Origin: Alphaproteobacteria bacterium
GTDB lineage: Bacteria; Pseudomonadota; Alphaproteobacteria; Rhodobacterales; Rhodobacteraceae
Assembly (NCBI GenBank): GCA_009908505.1
Contig: JAAAPD010000045.1
Coordinates: 1-64,000, forward strand
DNA: 64,000 nucleotides
Direction: 5' to 3'
Shown here: positions 1 to 8,393 of the stretch, one piece after another
Position numbering within the stretch: the stretch's first letter is position 1
Layout: each line of letters opens with the position of its first letter
Position numbers and translations under genes: made by a program
Notes under the pieces: generated by a model
The model's database searches: none
Seen by the model: the letters and a program-made list of their open reading frames with translations, nothing else
What the model was told of the DNA's origin: nothing

Positions 1-197
1 TGGGCGCTGAGAGTGGTCAGGTCGGGCGGGATCGTGAACAGCTCCACCCCGAAATCGCCCGCGCCGCGCCCATCGGTGCCGTGGCAGGCGGCGCAGTCCT
101 TCTGATAGGCGGCCTTGCCCGCCTCGACGCTGGTGTCGGGCTGTTGCGACACGCAGGCCCCCAAAAGCAACGGTATGAGAAGAAGCGGCTTTTTCAT
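1..197 (-). CDS. c-type cytochrome lipoprotein, 3' end outside window
   Basis: Only the first 65 codons are visible; the rest lies beyond base 1. The start ATG is at 197. Residues 1-15 form a lipoprotein signal peptide ending in a lipobox (LLGAC, Cys15), so the protein should be anchored in a membrane facing the periplasm. Residues 35-39 read CAACH, the CxxCH motif for covalent heme c attachment, followed by GTDGRGAGDFG, as in class I cytochromes c (cytochrome c family, Pfam PF00034/PF13442). It probably carries electrons in the periplasm. The partner cannot be told from this fragment. It is divergent from the HExxH lipoprotein gene, with 87 bp between them. Confidence 0.85.
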   Translation of the reverse strand, partial: MKKPLLLIPLLLGACVSQQPDTSVEAGKAAYQKDCAACHGTDGRGAGDFGVELFTIPPDLTTLSA

Positions 198-284
198 GGA
201 ATGTCCTCCTGTTCGCCACGCCACCCTCGCGCCGGGAGGGCCGCACCGCCTTGATCCAGATCAGGATGAGTCTAGGCTGACGGA

Positions 285-965
285 ATGCGATTTGTCACGC
301 TCTGCCTTCTGACACTGGCCGGATGTGGCCGCGCGCTGACAGGCGGCGAAGAGGCGCTGGTCGCCGAGTTGATGGGTCCGACGCTGGACACCGGCGAGGT
401 GCGGATGCTCGAGGCCAGGTTCATCGGCCTGGCCAGCCAGACCTACCCGGCGCGCCCCCGCGTGACCTGCCGCGAAAAGATCGCGCCGCCGCCCCGAGGC
501 CCCACCGTCCAGGTGCGCACGGCGGGGGCGGTGCTGTTCGATCACGTGCTCAGCGCCCCCGACTGGACGCTGCCCGATTACCTGCCGGGTTATCCCGACC
601 GCATCAACCTTGTCGCGGCGATGTATTTCACCCACGAGATGGCCCATATCTGGCAATGGCAGAACCGCGAGATCACCGGCTATCATCCCCTGCGCGGCGC
701 GGCCGAGCATCGCGGCGGGGCCGATCCCTATCTCTTCGACCCCGAGGACCGGACCCCGTTCCTCGAACTGGGCTATGAACAGCAGGCGTCGTTGGTCGAG
801 GAATATGTCTGCTGCCGCACCCTTGACCCGACCGGCGCGCGCACCCAGCGCATCTGGGAGAGGCTCAGTGCCGTGATGCCCGTGGCCCCGCCGCAGGCCG
901 CGCCGCGGCCGATCACCGTAAGCGGCGTCCATGAGGCGGCAAATCTTGCCGGGATTTGCAGCTAG
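285..965 (+). CDS. putative lipoprotein with HExxH metallopeptidase-like motif
   Basis: A 226-residue protein with a lipoprotein signal (LTLAGC, Cys14). Residues 117-121 are HEMAH, followed by IWQWQNRE; HExxH is the zinc-binding helix of many metallopeptidases. No complete peptidase family is recognised, so proteolysis is inference. The C-terminal part has ExVCC near residue 180, and the conserved acidic region there could supply a third metal ligand. Start ATG 285 is preceded by GACGGA, a weak ribosome site. The stop overlaps the stop of the convergent DUF3047 gene by a few bases. It could be a catalytically inactive relative. Confidence 0.7.
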   Translation: MRFVTLCLLTLAGCGRALTGGEEALVAELMGPTLDTGEVRMLEARFIGLASQTYPARPRVTCREKIAPPPRGPTVQVRTAGAVLFDHVLSAPDWTLPDYLPGYPDRINLVAAMYFTHEMAHIWQWQNREITGYHPLRGAAEHRGGADPYLFDPEDRTPFLELGYEQQASLVEEYVCCRTLDPTGARTQRIWERLSAVMPVAPPQAAPRPITVSGVHEAANLAGICS

Positions 966-1600
966 CGCAGGGTCAGGCCCGAAACACGGGCCAGGATCGC
1001 GGTGCCGGTATCGTCGCTGTCGGCGGACACGGCCACGCCGACCAGCGCGCCCGGCTGGCCCCCGAAGGCCGCATTGAAGTCGCGGGCAAGATCCACGGAT
1101 TCGGAATGCGCGCCGGTTCCGGCCTGCCGCAGGGCGACCGTGACCCCCTGCCCGGGCGCATAGGGCGAGGGCAGGATTTCACCCCGCCCGTGATTGCCGC
1201 CCCAGGCATATTGCAGGATGCGCACGTTTTCGTTGCGTTGCAGCCGCAAGAGGCCCGCGCCTTCGAGCCGTTCGGCATCCGCCCGCGGCAGGAAGACGAA
1301 ATAGATCGAGATGTTACGGTCATCCCCGCCCTTGCGGGCGAGATCCGTGGCCGGGACGGACCGGTCCACCGACCACGACCAGCTGGCCCCGCGCTTGTCC
1401 CAACTCGCCCGGTCCAGCGGCTTCCAGGCCAAGGATACCGCGCTGTCCGAAGAAATCCCAAGCGAGGCGCCGAAATCGTAGTCGTTGGAGCTGAAAAGCG
1501 ACAGGCGCTGGTGGTTCCACCCCGCAGAGAGCGAGACGGGGCCGGCGGACAGACCCGCGGCGGCAAAGACGATGAGCAGGGCGAGGAACAGGGAACGCAT
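962..1600 (-). CDS. secreted DUF3047 family protein
   Basis: A 212-residue protein with a cleavable signal peptide (residues 1-19, hydrophobic and ending GLSAG). The remainder contains the pattern typical of DUF3047: a WSWSVDRSVPATDL segment, the conserved KGGDDRN followed by an IYFVFLP strand, and a late ALVGVAVSADSDDTGT segment. The function of this family is unknown; a periplasmic location is inferred from the signal. It lies about 130 bp downstream of lolD on the same strand, so co-transcription with the Lol genes is possible but not required. Confidence 0.75.
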   Translation of the reverse strand: MRSLFLALLIVFAAAGLSAGPVSLSAGWNHQRLSLFSSNDYDFGASLGISSDSAVSLAWKPLDRASWDKRGASWSWSVDRSVPATDLARKGGDDRNISIYFVFLPRADAERLEGAGLLRLQRNENVRILQYAWGGNHGRGEILPSPYAPGQGVTVALRQAGTGAHSESVDLARDFNAAFGGQPGALVGVAVSADSDDTGTAILARVSGLTLR

Positions 1601-1731
1601 GACGGATACCTTTCGTTGGATTGGTTAGATCCTAGGCAGTCACGCGGCGGCCTCAACGCAAGTTGCGCTCCCTCACGCCATTGTCAGCCCGGTGTGAGGC
1701 CCCCGCGCGGGTCAGCCGTGGCGTGGGGCAA

Positions 1732-2409
1732 TCACAACACGACCTTGCCTGTCTCCAGCCGCACGGTGCGATCCATCCGCGCGGCCAACTCGAGGTTGTG
1801 GGTGGCGATCAGGGCGGCAAGCCCAGTGTCCCGGACAAGGTCCATCAGGGCGGCGAACACGCGGTCGGAGGTTTCCGGGTCCAGATTGCCGGTCGGTTCA
1901 TCGGCCAGCAACAGGCGCGGTTCGTTGGCCAGGGCACGGCAGAACGCCACACGCTGCTGTTCGCCGCCCGACAGGGCCGCCGGACGGTGATCGGCGCGGT
2001 CGGCAATCCCGACTCGCGCCAGCAGGTCGTGGGCCCGCCTGTCGGCCGCGCGCCGGCCCGCGCCGTTGGCCAGCTGCGGCAACACGATGTTTTCCAGCGC
2101 CGTGAATTCCGGCAAAAGGTGGTGGAACTGGTAGATGAACCCCACATCGTCGCGGCGCACCCGCGTGCGGCGCCGGTCGCCAAGGCCGGTCATGTCCTCG
2201 CCCCCGATACGCACCTGCCCCACGTCGGGCGTGTCCAGCAAACCGGCGATATGCAGCAGCGTGGACTTGCCCGCCCCCGAGGGCGCGACAAGGGCCACGA
2301 CCTCGCCCGGTTTCACCGACAGATCCACACCCCGCAGCACATTGATTTCATTGGGCCGCCCGTGGTTGTAGCCTTTCTCTATTCCCGACAATGCCAAGGC
2401 GTCACTCAT
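1732..2409 (-). CDS. lolD: lipoprotein-releasing system ATP-binding protein LolD
   Basis: A 225-residue ABC ATPase. Walker A is APSGAGKST (about residues 43-51), the signature is LSGGEQQRV, and Walker B is [12 protein letters not shown], the ADEPTGNLD form being typical of the LolD/MacB/FtsE group. The first Walker A residue is Ala rather than Gly, which I recall as common in alphaproteobacterial LolD. It powers extraction of outer-membrane lipoproteins from the inner membrane for hand-off to LolA. It overlaps the end of lolC by 8 bp, so the pair is translationally coupled. Many lipoproteins in this window would be its clients. Confidence 0.92.
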   Translation of the reverse strand: MSDALALSGIEKGYNHGRPNEINVLRGVDLSVKPGEVVALVAPSGAGKSTLLHIAGLLDTPDVGQVRIGGEDMTGLGDRRRTRVRRDDVGFIYQFHHLLPEFTALENIVLPQLANGAGRRAADRRAHDLLARVGIADRADHRPAALSGGEQQRVAFCRALANEPRLLLADEPTGNLDPETSDRVFAALMDLVRDTGLAALIATHNLELAARMDRTVRLETGKVVL

Positions 2410-3688
2410 AACGCAGCGCCTCCACCGGGTTCATCCGGGCCGCGCGGCGGGCCGGAAAGATCGTGACGATCCAGGACAGGGCCAGCGACAGCGCGCTCGC
2501 CTTGATGACATCGACCAGACGCAACTCGGCCGGCAGGTCGTAGATGCCGCGGATCGACGGGTCCCAGACCCCGCCGCCCGCGACATAGTTCACGAAGGAA
2601 AAGATCGGGTCGATATATATGGCGAAAAGACAGCCCAGCGCGATGCCCAGCGCCGTGCCGATTGTGCCGATTCCCGCGCCGCAGATGAAAAAGACACGCA
2701 GCACCGACCCCTCGGTCAGGCCCATGGTGCGCAGGATCCCGATATCGCGGCCCTTGTTCTTCACCAGCATGATCAGGCCGGAAATGATGTTCATGGACGC
2801 GATCAGCACGAGGATTGACAGGATCACGAACATCACGTTGTCCTCGACCGTCAGCGCCCGCAGAAAACTGCCCGCGCTGTCGCGCCAGGTCCAGATCAGG
2901 GAACCGTCGCCCGCCGCGGCGCGGATGCCCGGAATAAACCGGTCGATCTGGTCCGGGTCCGTCACCATCACCTCGATCTCGTCGGCCACGCCATCCTTGT
3001 TGAAGAAGGTCTGCGCCTCGCCCAGGGGCAGGTAGACGCGGGTGCGGTCGATATCCCAGCGTCCGGCGGTGAAGATATAGGTGACCTCGTAGGCATTGAC
3101 GCGGGGGCTTGTGCCAAAGGCGGTGCGCTGGCCGTTGGGGCTGATGATGCGGATGCGATCGCCGACCATCGCGCCCAGCTCGCGGGCCACGCCCGATCCG
3201 ATGGCGATGCCCTCGGCGAAGCGACCAATATCACCCGACGACTCCTCGGGGGCGGCGATGCGGGGGATGGTGGCCAGGTCCTCGGGCGCGATGCCATAGA
3301 CCTCGACGCCGGTATTGTTCTGCTGGTTGTTGGCCATGACCTGCCCGCGCACCAGGGGCGCGGCGCGGGTCACGCCCGGGGCGGTGCGGATCGCCCGGGC
3401 CAGGGCGTCGTAATCCTCGATCCGGCGGTCGATGCCGCCATTGGGCGTCACCACCCCCTGTTCATAGACGGTGACATGGGCATTGGCGCCCACGATCGTG
3501 TCCACGAATTCCGTCCGGAACCCGGCACGGACGGCCAGCGTGGCGATCAGCGCGAAAACCGCCAGCGTGATCCCCACGAGGCTGATCCAGGTCATGGTCG
3601 ATACCCCGCCCTCGGCACGCTTGGCGCGGATATAGCGCCATGCGATCATCCATTCGAAACGGGAAAACGGGGCGGTCGAGCCTGCCAT
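2402..3688 (-). CDS. lolC: lipoprotein-releasing system permease LolC/E
   Basis: A 428-residue MacB/LolCE-type permease: one membrane helix near the N-terminus ([19 protein letters not shown]), a large periplasmic domain, and three helices at the C-terminus followed by the [18 protein letters not shown] tail diagnostic of this family. A single LolC/E-type permease is usual in alphaproteobacteria, where it presumably forms a homodimer with LolD. ATG 3688 is chosen over an upstream GTG at 3706 because AAAAGG sits at a good distance from it. It lies directly upstream of lolD and downstream of the DUF2937 gene on the same strand. Confidence 0.92.
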   Translation of the reverse strand: MAGSTAPFSRFEWMIAWRYIRAKRAEGGVSTMTWISLVGITLAVFALIATLAVRAGFRTEFVDTIVGANAHVTVYEQGVVTPNGGIDRRIEDYDALARAIRTAPGVTRAAPLVRGQVMANNQQNNTGVEVYGIAPEDLATIPRIAAPEESSGDIGRFAEGIAIGSGVARELGAMVGDRIRIISPNGQRTAFGTSPRVNAYEVTYIFTAGRWDIDRTRVYLPLGEAQTFFNKDGVADEIEVMVTDPDQIDRFIPGIRAAAGDGSLIWTWRDSAGSFLRALTVEDNVMFVILSILVLIASMNIISGLIMLVKNKGRDIGILRTMGLTEGSVLRVFFICGAGIGTIGTALGIALGCLFAIYIDPIFSFVNYVAGGGVWDPSIRGIYDLPAELRLVDVIKASALSLALSWIVTIFPARRAARMNPVEALRYE

Positions 3689-3768
3689 GCGACGGGGCCT
3701 TTTCACTGGGTTTCGGGCAACCTGCGTTGAAAGCGGTTAGGGGTCAAGCTGGTGGCGACATGGCGCGG

Positions 3769-4314
3769 TCAACGCAACGCGACGGGTGGCTCGACCCGCG
3801 CTGTCGGGGGTTTGTCCGAAGGGCGGGCGAACAGGCGCCGCACTGGCCATGCAACAAGCCCGAACACCCCGCGCAGGGCCACGGCGCCGACCACGAAACC
3901 GACCAGGGCGGACAGCGCCCCTGCCAGCGTCAGCGGCATCGCCGGCTTGAAGCCGGACCAAGTGCCCCGCAAGGTCGCCGCGTCGCCCATCCGGTGCGGC
4001 ATGGCCAGTCGTTCAACGGGGCCTGCCGCCTTCAGCGCATCATGATGCGTGGTCAGTTGGTAGAGCCGGCCAAAGGCACGGGTCATGTCGGCGCGCCGAT
4101 CCTCGAGGAAGGCCGTGCCGGTCATCTCGGCCAGGGCCTCGTCCCGGGTCAGGTCGGACCGCGCCGCGCTGGCGTCGAAATCGGCGGCCACGGCAGACAA
4201 GGCCTCGATCTGGCCGGCCAAATGCTGCGTATATTGCTGGGTGAATTCGGGATATTGCGACAGGCCGGCCGCCCCGGCCAGCCCGCCCATCAGGGCCACT
4301 GTTCTGACAATCAT
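3769..4314 (-). CDS. DUF2937 family membrane protein
   Basis: A 181-residue protein with a hydrophobic N-terminus (MGGLAGAAGLSQYPEF), a long helical middle rich in Asp, Ala and Leu, and a C-terminal hydrophobic hairpin (about residues 127-150) before a basic tail. This architecture and the SQYPEFTQQYTQ opening match DUF2937, a family of unknown function. It sits between proS and lolC on the same strand, an arrangement I recognise from other Rhodobacteraceae, so it may share their transcript. No function is proposed. Confidence 0.75.
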   Translation of the reverse strand: MIVRTVALMGGLAGAAGLSQYPEFTQQYTQHLAGQIEALSAVAADFDASAARSDLTRDEALAEMTGTAFLEDRRADMTRAFGRLYQLTTHHDALKAAGPVERLAMPHRMGDAATLRGTWSGFKPAMPLTLAGALSALVGFVVGAVALRGVFGLVAWPVRRLFARPSDKPPTARVEPPVALR

Positions 4315-4390
4315 GCCTCAATGCTCCTTCGCCCGCTTTGCCGGGTCTTCCGGTGCGAAGATAGCAGATCGTGCCCACTGCGGGAAGCAA

Positions 4391-5752
4391 TCAGCCGGGC
4401 AGCGCCAGGTTCGGGCAATGCGGCGCGTAGATCCGGGCCAGTTTGGCCACGGCCTCTTCGGGGGGCAATTCCTCGCTCTCGCCGGTGCGGCGGCTGGTCA
4501 GTTCGACCACGCCGTTCTTGAGCCCGCGCGGCCCGACGGTGATCCGCCAGGGCAGCCCGATCAGGTCCATCGTGGCGAACTTGCCGCCCGCGCGCTCGTT
4601 GCGGTCGTCATAAAGTGGCTCCAGCCCCAGCGCGGCAATCGTGTCGTGCAGGCTTTCGCAGGCGGCATCTGCCTCGGCATCGCCCTGCTTGAGGTTGACG
4701 ATCCCGACGTGAAAGGGCGTGACCCCCTCGGGCCAGATGATGCCGTTGTCATCGTGGCTGGCTTCGATGATCGCCCCCAGCAAGCGCGACACACCGATGC
4801 CATGGCTGCCCATGTGTACCGGAACCGGCTTGCCGTCATGGCCCTGCACGGTGGCGCCCATCGGTTCGGAATACTTGGTGCCGAAATAGAAGATCTGGCC
4901 GACCTCGATGCCGCGCGCCACGCTGCGGCGGTCTTCGGGCACCTCGGCGAATTTCGCCTCATCATGGGTTTCGTCGGTGCGGGCATAACGGCTGGTAAAC
5001 TCTTCGAGCACGGCCTGGCACTGGGCCTTGCAGTCGTAGTCGATCTCGCGGTCGCCGAATTTCAGTTCGGTGATCTCGCTGTCATAGAACACCTCGGATT
5101 CCCCGGTTTCTGCCAGGACCAGGAATTCGTGGGTATCATCCCCGCCGATCGGGCCGCTGTCGGCGCGCATCGGGATCGCCTGAAGGCCCATCCGTTCATA
5201 GGTGCGCAGATAGCTGACCAGGTGGCGGTTATAGGCGTGTAGCGCGTCCTCGCGTGTCAGGTCGAAATTGTAGCCGTCTTTCATGTAGAATTCGCGCCCG
5301 CGCATGACACCGAAGCGCGGGCGGATCTCGTCGCGAAATTTCCACTGGATCTGGTAGAGCGTCAGCGGCAGGTCCTTGTAGCTGCTGACATGGGACCGGA
5401 AGATGTCCGTCACCATTTCCTCGGCAGTGGGTGTGTAAAGCAGGTCGCGCTCGTGCCGGTCCTGCATCCGCAGCATTTCCTGGCCGTAATCGTCATAGCG
5501 CCCACTTTCGCGCCACAGGTCCGCCGGCTGAAGGACCGGCATCTGGATCGCGATGTGCCCGGCGCGGGCCTGTTCCTCGTGGACGATGTTTTCGATCTTG
5601 CGCAGCACCTTGAAGCCCAGCGGCAGCCACGAATAGATGCCCGCCGCCTGTTGCTTGATCATGCCCGCGCGCAGCATCAGGCGGTGGCTGACGATCTGGG
5701 CCTCGGATGGGGTTTCCTTGAGGACGGGCAGGAAATAGCGGGACAGGCGCAT
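4391..5752 (-). CDS. proS: prolyl-tRNA synthetase, short alphaproteobacterial type
   Basis: A 453-residue class II aminoacyl-tRNA synthetase that charges tRNA-Pro. Class II motif 2 is visible as [25 protein letters not shown] (quoted in parts: [21 protein letters not shown]), motif 3 as [16 protein letters not shown], and an anticodon-binding domain follows. At about 450 residues it is the short form that lacks the INS editing domain. The frame is open upstream of the chosen start, but ATG 5752 begins the conserved MRLSRYFLP and has AAGGAG at proper spacing, so the 29-residue upstream extension is rejected. Confidence 0.95.
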   Translation of the reverse strand: MRLSRYFLPVLKETPSEAQIVSHRLMLRAGMIKQQAAGIYSWLPLGFKVLRKIENIVHEEQARAGHIAIQMPVLQPADLWRESGRYDDYGQEMLRMQDRHERDLLYTPTAEEMVTDIFRSHVSSYKDLPLTLYQIQWKFRDEIRPRFGVMRGREFYMKDGYNFDLTREDALHAYNRHLVSYLRTYERMGLQAIPMRADSGPIGGDDTHEFLVLAETGESEVFYDSEITELKFGDREIDYDCKAQCQAVLEEFTSRYARTDETHDEAKFAEVPEDRRSVARGIEVGQIFYFGTKYSEPMGATVQGHDGKPVPVHMGSHGIGVSRLLGAIIEASHDDNGIIWPEGVTPFHVGIVNLKQGDAEADAACESLHDTIAALGLEPLYDDRNERAGGKFATMDLIGLPWRITVGPRGLKNGVVELTSRRTGESEELPPEEAVAKLARIYAPHCPNLALPG

Positions 5753-5822
5753 CTTGGTCGGCTCCTTGCACATTCGTTTCGCCAATACGCCACGCGGCAA
5801 AGCGGGGCAAGAGGCGCGGACC

Positions 5823-5850
5823 GCATCACGTCGCATCACGGCGTCGTGAT
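5823..5850. promoter_or_regulatory. clustered ATCACG repeats between proS and the fasciclin gene
   Basis: GCATCACG occurs twice as a direct repeat ten bases apart (5823-5830 and 5833-5840), and the second copy forms a perfect inverted repeat with 5845-5850 (ATCACG, GCGT spacer, CGTGAT). One-helical-turn spacing suggests protein binding. It lies about 80-110 bp before the fasciclin start and 70-100 bp before proS, so it could serve either. The regulator is unknown. Confidence 0.35.
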
Positions 5851-5930
5851 TGGGGTGAACGGAACGCGGAGACCCTGCGTAACCCTTTCACATGCCAGCA
5901 AGGCATACTGCAACCAAAGGGACCAATACC

Positions 5931-6446
5931 ATGACTTTCTTGAAGAAAACCGCTCTCGGCGGGCTTGCCGCGCTTTGCCTGTCCTCTGCCGCCGCCGCCC
6001 AGAATATCGTCGAGATCGCTGCCGGGGATGACCGGTTCTCGACGCTCGTCGCCGCCGTGACCGCGGCCGACCTGGCCGAGACCCTGTCCGGCCCCGGACC
6101 CTTCACCGTCTATGCCCCGGTCAACGATGCGTTTGCCGCCTTGCCCGAAGGCACGGTCGAGACGTTGCTGGAGCCGGAAAACAAGGACCAGCTGACCAAC
6201 GTGCTGCTCTACCATGTGGATGACCGCCAGCTGAACGCCGCCGATTTTCCGGCCGGCTCGAACTACTTCAAGCCGATCCTGGAAAGCGAGCGGCTTTGCA
6301 TCACCGCCGGTAGCGACGGTGTCTCCATCGCCGACGGCACCGGCGACATGGCCAACGTGATCATCGCCGACATCCAAGCCGACAACGGCGTGATCCACGT
6401 TATCGACAAGGTGCTGCTGCCCGGCACCCGTCCTGCCTGCCATTAG
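5931..6446 (+). CDS. secreted fasciclin-domain protein
   Basis: A 171-residue protein with a signal peptide ending in SSAAAAQ and a single FAS1 (fasciclin) domain: the conserved FTVYAPVNDAFAALP block and the C-terminal NGVIHVIDKVLLP block are both present. FAS1 domains mediate adhesion or binding of small ligands; a periplasmic or extracellular location follows from the signal. The frame is open from 5892, but ATG 5931 starts a proper signal peptide, so it is preferred. The gene is monocistronic, followed by a strong intrinsic terminator. Confidence 0.88.
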   Translation: MTFLKKTALGGLAALCLSSAAAAQNIVEIAAGDDRFSTLVAAVTAADLAETLSGPGPFTVYAPVNDAFAALPEGTVETLLEPENKDQLTNVLLYHVDDRQLNAADFPAGSNYFKPILESERLCITAGSDGVSIADGTGDMANVIIADIQADNGVIHVIDKVLLPGTRPACH

Positions 6447-6465
6447 GTCTGAAACACCCTGATCG

Positions 6466-6501
6466 GGCCCTGGTGCGTCGACGCGCCGGGGCCTTTTTCT
6501 T
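6466..6501 (+). terminator. intrinsic terminator of the fasciclin gene
   Basis: A 12-bp stem (6466-6477 paired with 6482-6493, two G-T wobbles) closes a TCGA tetraloop and is followed at once by TTTTTCTT. This is a textbook Rho-independent terminator, 20 bp after the fasciclin stop. Confidence 0.93.
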
Positions 6502-6555
6502 GCAACGGGGCGCGTGATCCGCCAATTAGATGGCAACGATCGAAAGGACGCCGCC

Positions 6556-7683
6556 ATGGCCCTCGCCCCGCGCGAACAGGTGAAATACTGGAGCATCGCC
6601 GCGGCTGTCTTCGTGGCGGTGTTGTGGTTCCTCGGTGACGTTCTGATGCCCTTCATCCTGGGTGGCGCGGTGGCCTATTGCCTTGACCCCGTCGCCGACC
6701 GGCTGGAACGCGCGGGCCTGAGCCGGATCGCCGCGACCATCCTGATCACCGTAATGGGCGTGCTGATCTTCGTGGTGGCCTTGCTGTTGATCCTGCCCTC
6801 TCTGATCAATCAGGCGGGGCAGTTGATCCAGCAGATCGGCGCGCTGGTGCAGAACGCGCCCGAGCTTTTCGAACGCTTCGAGGCCTGGCTGACCACGCAA
6901 TTCCCGGCCATCGACCTGGAATCGGACGCGATCCGCAACCAGTTGGCCAATATCGGTTCGGCGATACAGACCTCGGGCGGCTCGGTGCTGAACTCGATCC
7001 TCAGCTCGGCGCTCAACCTGATCAACGTGGTGGTCCTGCTGGTGATCGTGCCCGTGGTCTCGTTCTACCTGCTGATGGACTGGGATCGCATGGTGGCGAA
7101 GATCGACGACTTGCTGCCGCGGGACCACGCCCCGACCGTGCGAAAACTGGCGGGCGAGATCGACAGCACCCTGGCCTCGTTCATCCGGGGGCAAGGCACG
7201 GTCTGCCTGGTACTGGGCACCTATTATGCGGTGGCCCTGATGCTGGCGGGGCTGAATTACGGACTGATCATCGGTTTCGTGGCCGGGCTGATTTCCTTCA
7301 TCCCCTATGTCGGCGCGCTTGTCGGCGGGATCCTGGCGATCGGCGTGGCGCTGATCCAGTGGTGGTCAGGGACCGAAATGGTGGACGGGCAGAGTGTCGA
7401 GGTCGGCACCAACTGGCTGCGCATCGGCATCGTCGCCGCGATTTTCATGTTCGGCCAGTTCTTCGAGGGCAATATCCTGACGCCGAACCTTGTCGGGCAA
7501 TCCGTCGGGCTGCATCCGGTCTGGCTGATCCTGGCGCTGGCGATCTTCGGCTCGCTCTTCGGGTTCGTGGGCATGCTGGTCGCGGTTCCCGTGGCCGCCA
7601 TGATCGGGGTCGTGGCCCGGTTCCTGATCGCAGAATACAAGAGCGGGCGACTGTATCGGGGCCTGTCGGGTCCAGGCGAGTGA
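6556..7683 (+). CDS. AI-2E/PerM (UPF0118) family membrane permease
   Basis: A 375-residue integral membrane protein of the AI-2E transporter superfamily. Hydrophobic segments occur near residues 10-50, a long amphipathic stretch of about 100 residues follows (QAGQLIQQIGALVQNAPELF), and a C-terminal block of several helices contains the conserved GLISFIPYVGALVGG and HPVWLILALAIFGSLFGFVGMLVAVP motifs. Substrates in the family are unsettled (quorum signal export, sodium/proton exchange). ATG 6556 is preferred over 6514 because AAAGGA precedes it by seven bases. Its stop overlaps the hdaA start as TGATG, so the two are translationally coupled. Confidence 0.88.
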   Translation: MALAPREQVKYWSIAAAVFVAVLWFLGDVLMPFILGGAVAYCLDPVADRLERAGLSRIAATILITVMGVLIFVVALLLILPSLINQAGQLIQQIGALVQNAPELFERFEAWLTTQFPAIDLESDAIRNQLANIGSAIQTSGGSVLNSILSSALNLINVVVLLVIVPVVSFYLLMDWDRMVAKIDDLLPRDHAPTVRKLAGEIDSTLASFIRGQGTVCLVLGTYYAVALMLAGLNYGLIIGFVAGLISFIPYVGALVGGILAIGVALIQWWSGTEMVDGQSVEVGTNWLRIGIVAAIFMFGQFFEGNILTPNLVGQSVGLHPVWLILALAIFGSLFGFVGMLVAVPVAAMIGVVARFLIAEYKSGRLYRGLSGPGE

Positions 7684-8351
7684 TGGCCGAACAACTGACT
7701 TTCGATTGGCCCCGGCACATCGCGATGGGCGCCGAGACGTTCTTCGTGTCCCAGGCCAATGCCGAGGCCTACGCGCTGGTCACCGCCCCGGCCGGCTGGC
7801 CCGATGCCAAACTGGCGATCACCGGGCCCCCCGGCGCGGGCAAAACCCACCTTGCGCGGCTTTTCGCGGACCAGAGCGGCGCCGCCGTTCAGAAGGCGGC
7901 CGACATCGACCCGGGCGCGTCCCTTCCCGATGGCCCCCTGGTCATCGAGGATGGCGAAGCGCTGCGCGGGGCGGCGCAGGAATGGCTGTTCCATGTCCAC
8001 AATCACCTGCGGGCACGGGCGCTGCCGCTGCTGCTGACCGGGCAGACGCCGCCCAACCGCTGGCCGATCACCCTGCCCGACCTGGCCTCGCGCCTGTCGG
8101 CCACGACATGCATGGCCATCTCGGACCCCGATGACCAGCTGCTGGACGCGGTTCTCATGAAACAGTTCCAGGACCGGCAGATCGCCCCCACACCCAACGC
8201 GTTTGCGCTGCTGCGTAGGCATATCGACCGGTCCTTCCAAGCCGCCATCGACATCGTTGCGGACCTGGATCGCGCGGCCATGGCGCAACGCCGCCCGGTG
8301 AACCAGGCACTGGTCCGCGAAGTTCTGGACATCGCCCCCCGGACGGGGTGA
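7683..8351 (+). CDS. hdaA: DnaA-related regulatory ATPase HdaA
   Basis: A 222-residue protein homologous to the AAA+ part of DnaA but without the DNA-binding domain IV, the hallmark of Hda/HdaA. The opening MAEQLTFDWP resembles the clamp-binding QL(T/S)F motif that ties Hda to the DnaN sliding clamp. Walker A is GPPGAGKTH (about residues 47-55). In Caulobacter HdaA promotes ATP hydrolysis by DnaA after initiation and so prevents over-replication. The Walker B region is reduced to LVIEDGE. The start overlaps the permease stop as TGATG; ppk follows after 42 bp. Confidence 0.9.
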   Translation: MAEQLTFDWPRHIAMGAETFFVSQANAEAYALVTAPAGWPDAKLAITGPPGAGKTHLARLFADQSGAAVQKAADIDPGASLPDGPLVIEDGEALRGAAQEWLFHVHNHLRARALPLLLTGQTPPNRWPITLPDLASRLSATTCMAISDPDDQLLDAVLMKQFQDRQIAPTPNAFALLRRHIDRSFQAAIDIVADLDRAAMAQRRPVNQALVREVLDIAPRTG

Positions 8352-8393
8352 TAGTGTCATCTTTCTGTAACCGCGACCCGCGACAAGGCCCGC

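Noticed and set aside
5753..5839. N-terminal extension of ProS
   Set aside because: The conserved start and the ribosome site are at 5752; the extension has no family match.
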